64,000 bases of DNA from Dyella nitratireducens (GTDB lineage Bacteria > Pseudomonadota > Gammaproteobacteria > Xanthomonadales > Rhodanobacteraceae): contig NZ_BMJA01000007.1 in the NCBI RefSeq assembly GCF_014642835.1, forward strand, positions 62,001 through 126,000, written 5' to 3'. Position numbers and translations under genes: made by a program. The notes under the pieces were generated by a model that did not search any database, was not told the DNA's origin, and saw nothing but the letters and a program-made list of their open reading frames with translations. Position 1 is the stretch's first letter, and each line of letters begins with the position of its first letter. Below, piece by piece: positions 35,209 through 43,763 of the stretch.

Positions 35209-36573
35209 TTAAGCTAGCCGTTGCATCGCGGCACGGTAGCGAGAGGCGATGCGTGCTTCATCGCGGTGATGGAAATCACGCACCACCCAGCGTCCGCCGG
35301 CCATGACATGGCGCACCAGTGGCGTGTTGCCGGCGAACAGGAAGCTATCCATCGCCGAGCGCGCATCACGTGCCGCAAGCAGAGGCGATTCGCTGTCGAG
35401 CACGATGAAGTCGGCCCGCTGTGCCGGTGTGAGTGAACCGATCGGCAGATCGGCCGCCAGCGCCCCGCCCTTCAACGCGGCGCGCCAGAGTGTTTCACCC
35501 ACACTTTCGCCGGCATGGCGTGCAGCGACATTGCGGTGGCGCGTGCTTAGCCGCTGGCCGTATTCAAGCCAGCGCAGTTCTTCGACAGGTGATATGGAAA
35601 TATGCGAATCCGAACCAATGCCGAGTACGCCACCGGCATCGATATAGCGTGCAAGCGGAAACAGGCCGTCGCCGAGATTGGCTTCCGTGGTGGGACACAA
35701 TCCAGCGATGGCTCCGCGGTGTGCGAGCTGCGCGGTCTCGCTCTCGGTGAGGTGCGTGGCGTGCACCAGGCACCAGCGATGATCGACCGGCGCATGATCG
35801 AGCAGCCATTCCACCGGGCGTGCACCGCGCGTGGCGAGGCAGTCCTGCACTTCACCGATCTGTTCGGCGATATGGATATGGATGGGGCCATTTTTCAGCG
35901 CGTCGTGTTCCATCACGCCGCGCCATGCGTGCTCTGGAATGGCGCGTAGCGAGTGCAAGGCCACGCCAACACGCACATCGTGGCTTTCATGCTTGCGCAG
36001 ATTGCCGAGCAATTGCAGATAGCCATCCACGTGGTTGCCGAAGCGCCGCTGGCGTGGTGACAGTGCGCGGCCATCGAAGCCGCCGCTCATATAGAGCACG
36101 GGCAGCAGCGTCAACGCGATGCCGGCTTCGCGTGCCGCCTCGATCAGCGCCAGCGACATGGCTTCCGGCTGCGCATAGGGGCTGCCATCAGGCTGATGAT
36201 GCAGGTAATGGAATTCGCAAACCTGGGTGTAGCCGGCCTTAAGCATTTCCACGTAGAGCTGCGCGGCAATGGCTTGCAAGGTATCCGGGTCGATACGCTC
36301 GGCGAAGCCGTACATGGTTTCGCGCCAGGTCCAAAAGGAATCGTCGCCGGGGCCGCGGCGTTCGGCCAGGCCGGCCATGGCACGCTGGAAGGCATGCGAG
36401 TGCAGGTTCGGCATGCCGGGCAACACCCAGCCGTCGAGGTATTCAGGCGATTCGCCGGCCGAAGCAATGATCCGCCCAGTGCTGTCCACGCCGAACGCGG
36501 CGTCGGTTTGCCACTGCGCACCCTGCCATAGATGATGGGCTTGAAACTGGTAGACCGGGGCCGTATCGCTCAT
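35209..36573 (-). CDS. hutF: Formimidoylglutamate deiminase
   Basis: ATG 36573, five bases after an AAGGAGAT site, gives 454 residues. The amidohydrolase marks are PNLHSHAFQRAMAGLAER, VCEFHYLHHQPDG, IHIHIAEQ, CLVHATHLTESE and GIGSDSHISISPVEELRWLEYGQRL, as in HutF. It deaminates N-formimidoylglutamate to N-formylglutamate, which HutG then hydrolyses, so this organism should use the HutF/HutG branch. hutG is not in view. It is divergent from the GNAT-nitrilase gene. Confidence 0.95.
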   Translation of the reverse strand: MSDTAPVYQFQAHHLWQGAQWQTDAAFGVDSTGRIIASAGESPEYLDGWVLPGMPNLHSHAFQRAMAGLAERRGPGDDSFWTWRETMYGFAERIDPDTLQAIAAQLYVEMLKAGYTQVCEFHYLHHQPDGSPYAQPEAMSLALIEAAREAGIALTLLPVLYMSGGFDGRALSPRQRRFGNHVDGYLQLLGNLRKHESHDVRVGVALHSLRAIPEHAWRGVMEHDALKNGPIHIHIAEQIGEVQDCLATRGARPVEWLLDHAPVDHRWCLVHATHLTESETAQLAHRGAIAGLCPTTEANLGDGLFPLARYIDAGGVLGIGSDSHISISPVEELRWLEYGQRLSTRHRNVAARHAGESVGETLWRAALKGGALAADLPIGSLTPAQRADFIVLDSESPLLAARDARSAMDSFLFAGNTPLVRHVMAGGRWVVRDFHHRDEARIASRYRAAMQRLA

Positions 36574-36663
36574 GAACAATCTCCTTGTAGCCCATCAAGT
36601 GTAACCGGCGGCACGCAGCCGTACTCGCATTTGCTTCACCTTGCTTAGGAAAGGATGAAGTCC

Positions 36664-38226
36664 ATGGCCAAGAAAAATGAAAACGCACCCCTGCTGACCT
36701 TGCGCCAGGCGGCACCAGGCGATGTGCCGGCGCTGGTCGATCTCACCGCACGCGTCTATACGCCCGAATGGGGCCACTCGGCGGAAATGCTGCGCTCCCA
36801 GCAGACGCACTTTCCCGAAGGCCAGTTCGTGGTGGAGTACGAAGGCAACATCGTGGGTTACTGCGGCACCTTTCGCATCGACGAATCGCTGGCGCTGAAG
36901 CCGCATACCTGGATGCAGATCACCGGCGGCGGCATGGCCTCGCGCCACAACCCGGACGGCAATTGGCTGTATGGCATGGAAGTGGTGGTACATCCGGATT
37001 ACCGCGGCATGCGCATCGGCCAGCGCCTGTATCAGGCGCGCAAACGGCTGTGCATGGATTTGAAGCTGCGCGGCATCACGTTTGGCGGACGCATACCTGG
37101 GCTGTCGCGAAACATCCAGCGCTATGGCAGCCCGGAGACGTATGTGCAAGCGGTCGCGGAAGGACGTCGACGCGACCCCACGCTAAGTTTTCAGTTGACG
37201 AACGATTTCGAGATCATCGGCTTGCTGCGCGGCTACGTACCTTCCGACTACGAGTCGCTGGGCTACGCCGCACACCTGGTATGGCGCAACCCCGCCCTGC
37301 TCGATCAGCCCGATATACCGGTGGTGCAATCGCCGCGGCATTTGCCTGATTCGGTACGCGTGGCGACCGTGCAGTATTTGCAGCGGCGCATCAAGTCGTT
37401 CGAGGAATTCGCGACGCAAGTCGAATACTTCACCGATATCGCGGCGGACTACAGCGCGGATTTTGTGGCGTTCCCGGAAATGATCACGTTGCAGTTGCTG
37501 TCGATCGAGAACGAAGAACTCTCGCCGGTGGCAACCATCCGCAAGCTGAGTCATTACACGCCGCAGGTGAAGGAACTCTTCAGCCACCTGGCGGTGCGCT
37601 ACAACATCAACATCGTGGGCGGTTCGCATCCAACCGAACAGCCGAACGGCGATATCCACAACGTTTGCTATGTGTGCCTGCGCGACGGTTCGGTGCACGA
37701 GCGCGAGAAACTGCACCCCACGCCGAGCGAACGCAATGTATGGAACGTTTCCGGCGGCGATAGCGCTGCAACGATCCAGACTGACTGCGGGCCGATCGGC
37801 GTGATGATCTGTTACGACTCGGAATTCCCTGAAGTAGCACGGCACCTGGTGGATCAAGGCGCGCTGATGCTGTTCGTGCCGTTCTGTACCGATGTGCGCG
37901 AAGGTTATCTGCGCGTGCGTTACTGCGCGCAGGCGCGGGCGATCGAAAACCAGTGCTATGTGATTCTTTCCGGCAATGTCGGCAACCTGCCCGGCGTGAA
38001 CAATTTCGACATCCAGTATGGGCAGAGCTGCATCCTTACACCCAGCGATTTCGTGTTTGCGCGTGACGGCGTGGCGGCGGATTCCACGCCGAATATCGAA
38101 ACGGTGTTGTTCGCCGATCTGCGGTTGGAGAGCCTGGCGCGGGCGCGCAATGCGGGGACGGTGCAGAATCTGAAGGATCGGCGGTACGACTTGTATGAGA
38201 CGCGGTGGTTGAGGCAGTCGCGGTAA
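36664..38226 (+). CDS. GNAT acetyltransferase-nitrilase superfamily fusion
   Basis: ATG 36664 (AAGGA eight bases ahead) gives 520 residues. Residues about 12-215 form a GNAT domain (TLRQAAPGDVPALVDLTARVY, VVVHPDYRGMRIGQRLYQARK). Residues about 230-510 are carbon-nitrogen hydrolase with the catalytic triad visible as FPEMITL (Glu), REKLHPTPSE (Lys) and MICYDSEFPE (Cys). The fused layout is known and common, but its substrate is not settled. Being divergent from hutF, it might act on a related amide or deaminated product, which is only a positional hint. Confidence 0.92.
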   Translation: MAKKNENAPLLTLRQAAPGDVPALVDLTARVYTPEWGHSAEMLRSQQTHFPEGQFVVEYEGNIVGYCGTFRIDESLALKPHTWMQITGGGMASRHNPDGNWLYGMEVVVHPDYRGMRIGQRLYQARKRLCMDLKLRGITFGGRIPGLSRNIQRYGSPETYVQAVAEGRRRDPTLSFQLTNDFEIIGLLRGYVPSDYESLGYAAHLVWRNPALLDQPDIPVVQSPRHLPDSVRVATVQYLQRRIKSFEEFATQVEYFTDIAADYSADFVAFPEMITLQLLSIENEELSPVATIRKLSHYTPQVKELFSHLAVRYNINIVGGSHPTEQPNGDIHNVCYVCLRDGSVHEREKLHPTPSERNVWNVSGGDSAATIQTDCGPIGVMICYDSEFPEVARHLVDQGALMLFVPFCTDVREGYLRVRYCAQARAIENQCYVILSGNVGNLPGVNNFDIQYGQSCILTPSDFVFARDGVAADSTPNIETVLFADLRLESLARARNAGTVQNLKDRRYDLYETRWLRQSR

Positions 38227-38239
38227 TGCTTTCTCCATC

Positions 38240-38263
38240 GGCTGGGCTGCAAATCCAACCTAC
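38240..38263. repeat. Decayed half REP
   Basis: CTGGGCTGCAAATCC followed by AACCTAC resembles one arm of the eight-copy family with several losses. Confidence 0.45.
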
Positions 38264-38298
38264 ACAGGGAGAGCGGGCTGGTCTGCCATAATCTGCCA

Positions 38299-39744
38299 AT
38301 GTCCGCATCCTCACCCCAAGCCTCCAACCCGCGTCTACGTGCCGTACTAGGCCACGAATTCTTCGCTCCCTATCAATGGAAACGCCGCATTGCGCTCTGG
38401 AGCGGCGCCATTGTGGTCGCACTCGCATCCATCTTGTTTGCCAAGGCCAGCGACTGGGCGTATCAGCTGTTCGAGAAACTGCTAACGCACGGCATCTGGA
38501 TACCGTTGATTCTTACGCCGCTGGTGTTTGGCCTGCTGTGCTGGGTAACCGAAGGGCGGCTGCGCGCAGCGCGCGGCAGCGGTATTCCGCAGGTGATTGC
38601 GACGATCCACGTAGACGATGTCGGTTTCCGCGCCAAGATGCTGGCCTTGCCGATTGCCGTCAGCAAGATGGTGCTGACCTTGCTCGCCTTGACCGTGGGT
38701 GCATCCATTGGCCGTGAAGGGCCGACCGTGCACGTTGGCGCGGGGCTGATGCACTGGCTGGGCCGGCGTTTCGGCTTTGACGATCCCAAGGCGTTGTCGC
38801 GCTTCATCCTTGCCGGTGGCGCCGCCGGTATCGCTGCCGCATTTAACACGCCGCTGGCGGGCGTGGTGTTCGCCATCGAAGAATTGGCTGGCACCTTCGA
38901 GCACCGCTTCAGCGGTTTGCTGCTTACTGCCGTGTTCGTCGGCGGGGTGGTTTCGATGGGCATCCTCGGAAACTACGCCTACTTCGGCACTGTGCAGGCC
39001 AGCCTGCCATTGGGGCATGCCTGGCTTGCGGTCCTGCAGTGCGGCATCGTGTGCGGATTGGCGGGCGGCCTGTTTGCACGGTTGATTCTGTTGAGCAGGC
39101 AGGGGCCGCTGGCTGTCGTCGGCCGGCTGCGCGAGCGCAATCCGGTGCTGTTCGCGGTCGGCTGCGGCCTCGCATTGGCCGTGATCGGTGTGCTGTCGCA
39201 CAGTACGGTGTATGGCACCGGCTATGCGCAGGCACGCGCCTTTGTCCAGGGCGCATCTGACACCCCTGGCGAAGGCTTCGGCGCACTTAAGCTGCTGGCC
39301 AATGTGGTGTCGTACTGGGCTGGTATTCCGGGCGGTATCTTTTCGCCGGCGTTGGCGGTTGGCGCCGGCCTGGGGCACAACATTGCCTACTTCCTGCCTC
39401 ATGCACCGGAGGCAGCTGTGGTGTTGCTGGGCATGAGCGCCTACCTCGCGGGTGTCACCGGCGCACCGCTGACCTCTGCAGTCATCGCGATGGAGCTCAC
39501 CAACAACCAGGACATGGTGATTCCGATCATGGCCGTCTGTCTGTTGGCGCGTGCCGCATCATCCATTTTTTCGCCTACGCCGGTGTACAAGGATTTTGCC
39601 GAACGCATGATCCGGGACTTCGAGCGGCTACAGGCAGAAAAACATGCCTCAACATCGCCACCGGCCGAAGACATCGGTGCCACGAGTGCGTACGGTGAGC
39701 CTGTCGCGCGCACGGAAACCGAAACGGAAGAATCCGACCCATGA
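38299..39744 (+). CDS. ClC-family chloride transporter
   Basis: The 481-residue membrane protein has the three ClC selectivity motifs: GSGIP (93-97), GREGP (138-142, with gating Glu140) and [11 protein letters not shown]. An IEE pair at 193-195 matches the proton-pathway glutamate of E. coli ClC, so H+/Cl- exchange is more likely than a simple channel. The C-terminal tail is soluble and acidic ([12 protein letters not shown]) and lacks CBS domains. Its stop overlaps hutI (ATGA), an unexpected pairing. Confidence 0.94.
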   Translation: MSASSPQASNPRLRAVLGHEFFAPYQWKRRIALWSGAIVVALASILFAKASDWAYQLFEKLLTHGIWIPLILTPLVFGLLCWVTEGRLRAARGSGIPQVIATIHVDDVGFRAKMLALPIAVSKMVLTLLALTVGASIGREGPTVHVGAGLMHWLGRRFGFDDPKALSRFILAGGAAGIAAAFNTPLAGVVFAIEELAGTFEHRFSGLLLTAVFVGGVVSMGILGNYAYFGTVQASLPLGHAWLAVLQCGIVCGLAGGLFARLILLSRQGPLAVVGRLRERNPVLFAVGCGLALAVIGVLSHSTVYGTGYAQARAFVQGASDTPGEGFGALKLLANVVSYWAGIPGGIFSPALAVGAGLGHNIAYFLPHAPEAAVVLLGMSAYLAGVTGAPLTSAVIAMELTNNQDMVIPIMAVCLLARAASSIFSPTPVYKDFAERMIRDFERLQAEKHASTSPPAEDIGATSAYGEPVARTETETEESDP

Positions 39745-40961
39745 ACTGGGATCTGCTGCTGACCCATGCATCACTGGCGACTTTCGTCGGTGAAGCCACT
39801 TACGGATTGCTGACCGATGCAGCCATCGCATGCCAAGGCGGACAGATCGTGTGGATCGGCGCGATGCGCGATCTTTCTGCTGAATCAGTCGCCACGACGC
39901 GAGACATGCACGATATCGGCGGCGCTTTGGTAACGCCGGGATTGATCGACTGCCACACGCATCTGGTGTTCGGCGGCGATCGCGCACAGGAATTCGATTT
40001 GCGCCTGAACGGCGCCACTTACGAAGAGATTGCGCGCACCGGCGGTGGCATCGTTTCCAGCGTGCGGGCCACGCGCAACGCCAGTGAGGACGAGCTATTG
40101 GCGCAGTCGCTGCCGCGCGCACGTGCCCTGCTGGCGGATGGCGTGACCACGCTGGAAATCAAATCCGGCTATGGCCTGGAACTGGAAGCAGAGCGTCGCA
40201 TGCTGCGCGTCGCACGCCGTATCGGCCGGGAACTGGGTATCCACGTGCAAACCAGCTTTCTCGGCCTGCACGCGCTGCCGCCGGAATACAAGGATCACCG
40301 CGACGACTATGTCGACCTGGTCTGCAACGAGCTGTTGCCCGCACTTGCCCAGGAAGGCCTGGTCGATGCTGTCGACGCATTCTGCGAGGGCATCGGTTTC
40401 ACCCGTGCCGAAACACAGCGCGTGTTCGAGCACGCGCGGCAGCTTGGCCTGCGCGTAAAGCTCCACGCGGAGCAGCTGTCCGATCTGGATGGCGCTGCGC
40501 TGGTAGCCGAATTTGGCGGGTTGTCGGCAGATCACCTCGAGTACCTAAGCGACGCGGGCATTCAAGCGATGGCGCGTGCCGGCACCGCGGCCGTGCTGTT
40601 GCCAGGCGCTTTTTATGCGCTGCGCGAAACCAAGTTGCCGCCGGTGGCAAGCCTGCGCTCGCATGGCGTTCCCATCGCTATTGCCACGGACTGCAATCCC
40701 GGCACATCTCCCCTGCTCTCGCTGCGCCTTGCCGCGAACATGGCATGTACCTTGTTCCGCTTGACGCCGGAGGAAGCCTTGCGCGGTATCACCGTCCATG
40801 CGGCACGTGCGCTGGGTTTGCATGATCGCGGCACACTAGCTGTCGGCAAGCGTGCGGATCTGGTGGTATGGAATGCGAAGCAGCCTGCGGAGCTTTGCTA
40901 TTGGATCGGCGGCGGGCTGGTGCGGCAGATCTGGATCGGGGGCATGGCAGCACTCTTCTAG
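39741..40961 (+). CDS. hutI: Imidazolonepropionase
   Basis: The 406-residue product is full length. It shows [89 protein letters not shown] and [11 protein letters not shown], the metal- and substrate-binding segments of HutI. It opens the imidazolone ring to give formimidoylglutamate, the substrate of HutF. Its ATG overlaps the ClC stop by four bases. No HutC-like regulator lies nearby. Confidence 0.97.
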   Translation: MNWDLLLTHASLATFVGEATYGLLTDAAIACQGGQIVWIGAMRDLSAESVATTRDMHDIGGALVTPGLIDCHTHLVFGGDRAQEFDLRLNGATYEEIARTGGGIVSSVRATRNASEDELLAQSLPRARALLADGVTTLEIKSGYGLELEAERRMLRVARRIGRELGIHVQTSFLGLHALPPEYKDHRDDYVDLVCNELLPALAQEGLVDAVDAFCEGIGFTRAETQRVFEHARQLGLRVKLHAEQLSDLDGAALVAEFGGLSADHLEYLSDAGIQAMARAGTAAVLLPGAFYALRETKLPPVASLRSHGVPIAIATDCNPGTSPLLSLRLAANMACTLFRLTPEEALRGITVHAARALGLHDRGTLAVGKRADLVVWNAKQPAELCYWIGGGLVRQIWIGGMAALF

Positions 40962-41022
40962 AAATGCCCTGTTCTGTCCGCCAGACACAAGGCCACCAGG
41001 CCAAAACGCCGGCTCAATAATG

Positions 41023-41048
41023 AAAAACCCCCGACTGGCGGGGGTCTT
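41023..41048. terminator. Terminator between hutI and the THX gene
   Basis: ACCCCCG, five-base loop, CGGGGGT. On the minus strand it is followed by TTTTTCA, ending the THX transcript; on the plus strand CTTTC follows, so it may serve hutI as well. Confidence 0.85.
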
Positions 41049-41070
41049 TCGTACCTGCGAGCGGACTCGC

Positions 41071-41238
41071 TCAGGCCGATTTCTTCTTCGGCGCGGGGGC
41101 AGCCTTCTTCACCGCGGCAGGTTTGGTCACGGCCGAACCGGCACCAGCCACCGCCGGCTTCACGGAGTGCGCGCGGGTGTTGCCGTAGCTGCTGCGGTAG
41201 GTCTTGCCGCGGCGGGTTTTGCGATCGCCCTTACCCAT
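41071..41238 (-). CDS. 30S ribosomal protein THX
   Basis: The 55-residue, very basic product starts MGKGDRKTRRGKTYRSSYGN, the THX (bTHX) signature, then runs into an Ala/Pro/Lys tail (KPAAVKKAAPAPKKKSA). THX sits in the head of the 30S subunit in Thermus; homologues occur in Xanthomonadales. AAGGAG six bases ahead of ATG 41238 is a strong site, fitting a well-translated gene. The long Ala/Lys tail is longer than in Thermus THX. Confidence 0.9.
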   Translation of the reverse strand: MGKGDRKTRRGKTYRSSYGNTRAHSVKPAVAGAGSAVTKPAAVKKAAPAPKKKSA

Positions 41239-41322
41239 GGGAAACTCCTTGATTCGTAATGCTGTTGATGGCCAATCATCGTAGCAGCGACAGGCTAAAG
41301 CGCAAGCGGCCTGGGATGGCTG

Positions 41323-42282
41323 CTAAGGATGGTGCGAGTGCTGCTGGGCATTGCAGCCTGGGCTGCCGTCCGGGCAATCGTCCAGGTCGATCTGCACGGT
41401 GGCGTGGCGGATACCAAAGCGCTCCAGCAGGGTGCGATTGACCGCTGCCAGTACGCGGGCGCCAGCGTCCCTATCATGCAGCTCCAGGTGCAGCGTGGCC
41501 ATGCGCGAGCCGGACGCCAGTTGCCATACGTGCAGATGGTGTACGTCGCGAATCGACGCATCGGCACCGCGCAACGCGACTTCCACTTCGTGCGGGTCCA
41601 TGCCTTCGGGCACGCCTTCCAGCAGGATGTGCGTGGAACGCCGCAGCAATTGCCAGGCGCTGTGGAGGATCAACAGCGACACCAGCATCGATAACGCCGG
41701 ATCCGCCCAGTTCCAGCCCAGCCAGCGCACCGCCAAAGCAGCCAGTACGGCGCCGACCGAACCGAGCAAATCGCCCAGCACATGCAAACTGGCTGCGCCG
41801 ATGTTCACGTCGTCATGGGCGTGATCATGCAGGCTGCGCAACACGATCAGGTTCACCAGCAGGCCGATGATCGCCACGACCAGCATCACGCCAGAAAGAA
41901 TCTGCACCGGCTTGAAGAAGCGATCGATGGCTTCATAGGCGATCAAAGCAACCAGCACGAATTGCGTTAGCGCGTTGACGAAACCGGCCAGCACTTCCAT
42001 GCGGCCATAGCCGTAGGTGCGCCGCGCATCGGCCGGACGCCGCGCCATCCGCGCCGCAAGCAAAGCAAGCATCAAAGCCGCTGCATCCACCAGCATGTGA
42101 CCGGCATCGGCAAGCAGCGCGAGCGAACCGGACCACCAACCGCCCGCGGCTTCGGCGAACATCATGCCGGCGGTGAGTACGAAGGCAAACAGCAATTTGC
42201 GCTCACGCCCCACCATGCCCGTGGCGTGGCTATGAGCGTGATGATCGTGAGTGTGACTGTGCGCGTGATTCATTGCCGCCAT
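41323..42282 (-). CDS. Cation diffusion facilitator (zinc-type) exporter
   Basis: The product has about 319 residues. It opens with a His-rich segment (NHAHSHTHDHHAHSHATG) and then six membrane helices with the CDF metal sites: ALLADAGHMLVDAAALMLALLA and GSVGAVLAALAV. A cytosolic C-terminal domain (HEVEVALRGADASIRDVHHLHVWQL) follows. It would export Zn(II), Cd(II) or Co(II) from the cytosol. ATG 42282 and ATG 42273 are both possible. It follows the MerC-like gene by 38 bases. Confidence 0.92.
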   Translation of the reverse strand: MAAMNHAHSHTHDHHAHSHATGMVGRERKLLFAFVLTAGMMFAEAAGGWWSGSLALLADAGHMLVDAAALMLALLAARMARRPADARRTYGYGRMEVLAGFVNALTQFVLVALIAYEAIDRFFKPVQILSGVMLVVAIIGLLVNLIVLRSLHDHAHDDVNIGAASLHVLGDLLGSVGAVLAALAVRWLGWNWADPALSMLVSLLILHSAWQLLRRSTHILLEGVPEGMDPHEVEVALRGADASIRDVHHLHVWQLASGSRMATLHLELHDRDAGARVLAAVNRTLLERFGIRHATVQIDLDDCPDGSPGCNAQQHSHHP

Positions 42283-42320
42283 GCTAGGAAGCGATGCGGC
42301 CGTTACACAATCACCGCGCC

Positions 42321-42776
42321 TCAGCCGTGCGCGCACTGTGGGCCGTGCACGTGGCCGTGAAGGCGATCGAAACGAAGATTGAAGAAATGCGCGGAAGCGA
42401 CCAGCAAGCCCCCGCAAGTAACGAGCACGCTATGCACGATGATCGAATAGCTTTCTGCGAACGTGACGCCGATCACCAGCAGCGTAAGACCCGGCAACGC
42501 CAGGCGAAGCGGCAGTGAACGATGGTGGCGGCGATAGCCGTTGACCAAGGCCACCAGCGCCAGTGCGCTGGCGCACAGCACAAAGCCGCGCTCGAAAGCG
42601 TGATCAGCGAGAAAGCTCAGGCCAATCAGCGGCAATATGGCAAGCACGAAGGGCAAAGCGGCGCAGTGAATGGCGCAGAGGAACGAAGCCGTGGCACCGA
42701 CGCGGTCGGCGAGGTTCCACCAGCGAGTGTTCTGTTGCGTTGGCGTGGGATCCATGGGGACGACACCATGCGGCAT
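42321..42776 (-). CDS. MerC-domain membrane protein
   Basis: The product has 151 residues with four membrane helices. The first has FLCAIHCAALPFV, where a Cys-x3-Cys-like metal site occurs in MerC. The C-terminus is His-rich (RLHGHVHGPQCAHG). MerC proteins carry mercury in mer operons, but relatives beside zur genes are common and may handle zinc. ATG 42776 and ATG 42755 are possible starts. A candidate Zur box lies 20-47 bases upstream of 42776. Confidence 0.85.
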   Translation of the reverse strand: MPHGVVPMDPTPTQQNTRWWNLADRVGATASFLCAIHCAALPFVLAILPLIGLSFLADHAFERGFVLCASALALVALVNGYRRHHRSLPLRLALPGLTLLVIGVTFAESYSIIVHSVLVTCGGLLVASAHFFNLRFDRLHGHVHGPQCAHG

Positions 42777-42795
42777 GGCCGGCGGGGGTACCGGT

Positions 42796-42823
42796 GTTTT
42801 GATACGTTATAACATCCAAAAAC
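42796..42823. promoter_or_regulatory. Candidate Zur box
   Basis: A palindrome GTTTT, GATAC, GTTATAAC, ATCCA, AAAAC has the GTTATAAC core typical of proteobacterial Zur sites. It lies between zur and the MerC-like gene, in the promoter position of the latter. Confidence 0.7.
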
Positions 42824-42873
42824 TATCCGCAAGGGACACTTCTACCCAATCAGGCCAGGTGCAGGAAGACGGA

Positions 42874-43356
42874 TCAGGCTTTACGGCACTGCTTGCAGAC
42901 GCCATGCACTTCCAGCGTCTGAGCTTGAGGGCGGAAACCGAATGCCTTGGCCTGCGCTTCGATCAGCTCGGCCACGCGCTCGTCGCACACCTCTTGCGCG
43001 CTGGAGCAGACATCGCAGATCAGGAACGGCACCTGGTGCGCCTCGGCCGGGTGATGGCAAGACACGAATGCGTTGATCGATTCCAGCTTATGGATGAAGC
43101 CGTTCTCGAGCAGGAAATCCAGCGCGCGGTAGACGGTAGGCGGCGCGGCATTGCCATGGCGTTCACGCAGCTGATCGAGCAGGTCGTACGCCTTTACGGG
43201 TTTACCGGCCGCCGCGATCAACTCCAGCACTTCCTTGCGCAGCGGCGTGAGGCGCAAGCCGCGTTCCTCGCTGGCATGCTCCACCGCCGCCACGAAGTCC
43301 GCCGGGCCTTCGTGATGATGATGGACGTGGTCTTTAGTGGACGTGCTGTGGCTCAA
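42874..43356 (-). CDS. zur: Zinc uptake regulator Zur (Fur family)
   Basis: The 160-residue product starts at TTG 43356 with a GAGGTGA site six bases ahead. A His-rich tail (KDHVHHHHEGP) precedes the winged helix (RLTPLRKEVLELIAAAG, PTVYRALDFLLENGFIHKLES). The dimer domain has CDVC and VCKQCRKA for the structural zinc, and a HHPAEAHQ segment. With zinc bound it represses uptake genes; in Xanthomonas Zur is also reported to activate an exporter. It is followed by the Zur box, the MerC-like gene and the CDF gene, all on the minus strand. Confidence 0.93.
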   Translation of the reverse strand: MSHSTSTKDHVHHHHEGPADFVAAVEHASEERGLRLTPLRKEVLELIAAAGKPVKAYDLLDQLRERHGNAAPPTVYRALDFLLENGFIHKLESINAFVSCHHPAEAHQVPFLICDVCSSAQEVCDERVAELIEAQAKAFGFRPQAQTLEVHGVCKQCRKA

Positions 43357-43390
43357 TGGGATTCACCTCGTCAACGATCATACACCGCAG

Positions 43391-43666
43391 CTAACGCGAA
43401 CGCGGCAGCGGTGGTGGCTTGGCCGATTTGGGGGTTAGCAGCACGACAATCCAGCCGATCGGCCCTAACACCAGCGCCCAGATCACCCCGCTCAGCAACT
43501 TGCCACGCCACCAGCCGAGCAAGGCGCCGACCGCCACGAAGACCAGGTTCCACCAAAACAAAGCGGTCCACGGGATCATCGCCATCAGGTTGATGAAGAT
43601 GTGGACGAAGGCATCGGGGGCGTCCATGTCGACGCCTTGGGTGGCTTTGGCGAGGAGTTCTTCCAT
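43391..43666 (-). CDS. Small membrane protein of unknown function
   Basis: ATG 43666 gives 91 residues: a short soluble start (MEELLAKATQGVDMDAPDAFVH), two membrane helices (ALFWWNLVFVAVGALLGWW and WALVLGPIGWIVVLLT) and a Pro/Lys tail. It lies 34 bases upstream of zur. An apparent longer frame to 43756 merely translates the REP pair and is rejected. Confidence 0.75.
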   Translation of the reverse strand: MEELLAKATQGVDMDAPDAFVHIFINLMAMIPWTALFWWNLVFVAVGALLGWWRGKLLSGVIWALVLGPIGWIVVLLTPKSAKPPPLPRSR

Positions 43667-43688
43667 CTTTGGCGAGCTCAGGACTTTT

Positions 43689-43761
43689 GTAGGTTGGGGT
43701 GTGAACCCCAACATTGCCGTATCGACCAAGATGGCGATGTTGGGGTTTGCACCCAACCTAC
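43689..43761. repeat. GTAG-headed REP pair, copy 6
   Basis: The left arm has GTGTGAACC and the right arm lacks one C (CACCCAACC). The loop is about 22 bases. It lies just past the gltX stop. Confidence 0.92.
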
Positions 43762-43763
43762 AG

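Noticed and set aside
43667-43756. Longer start for the small membrane protein upstream of zur
   Set aside because: The added residues are a translation of the REP pair at 43689-43761.
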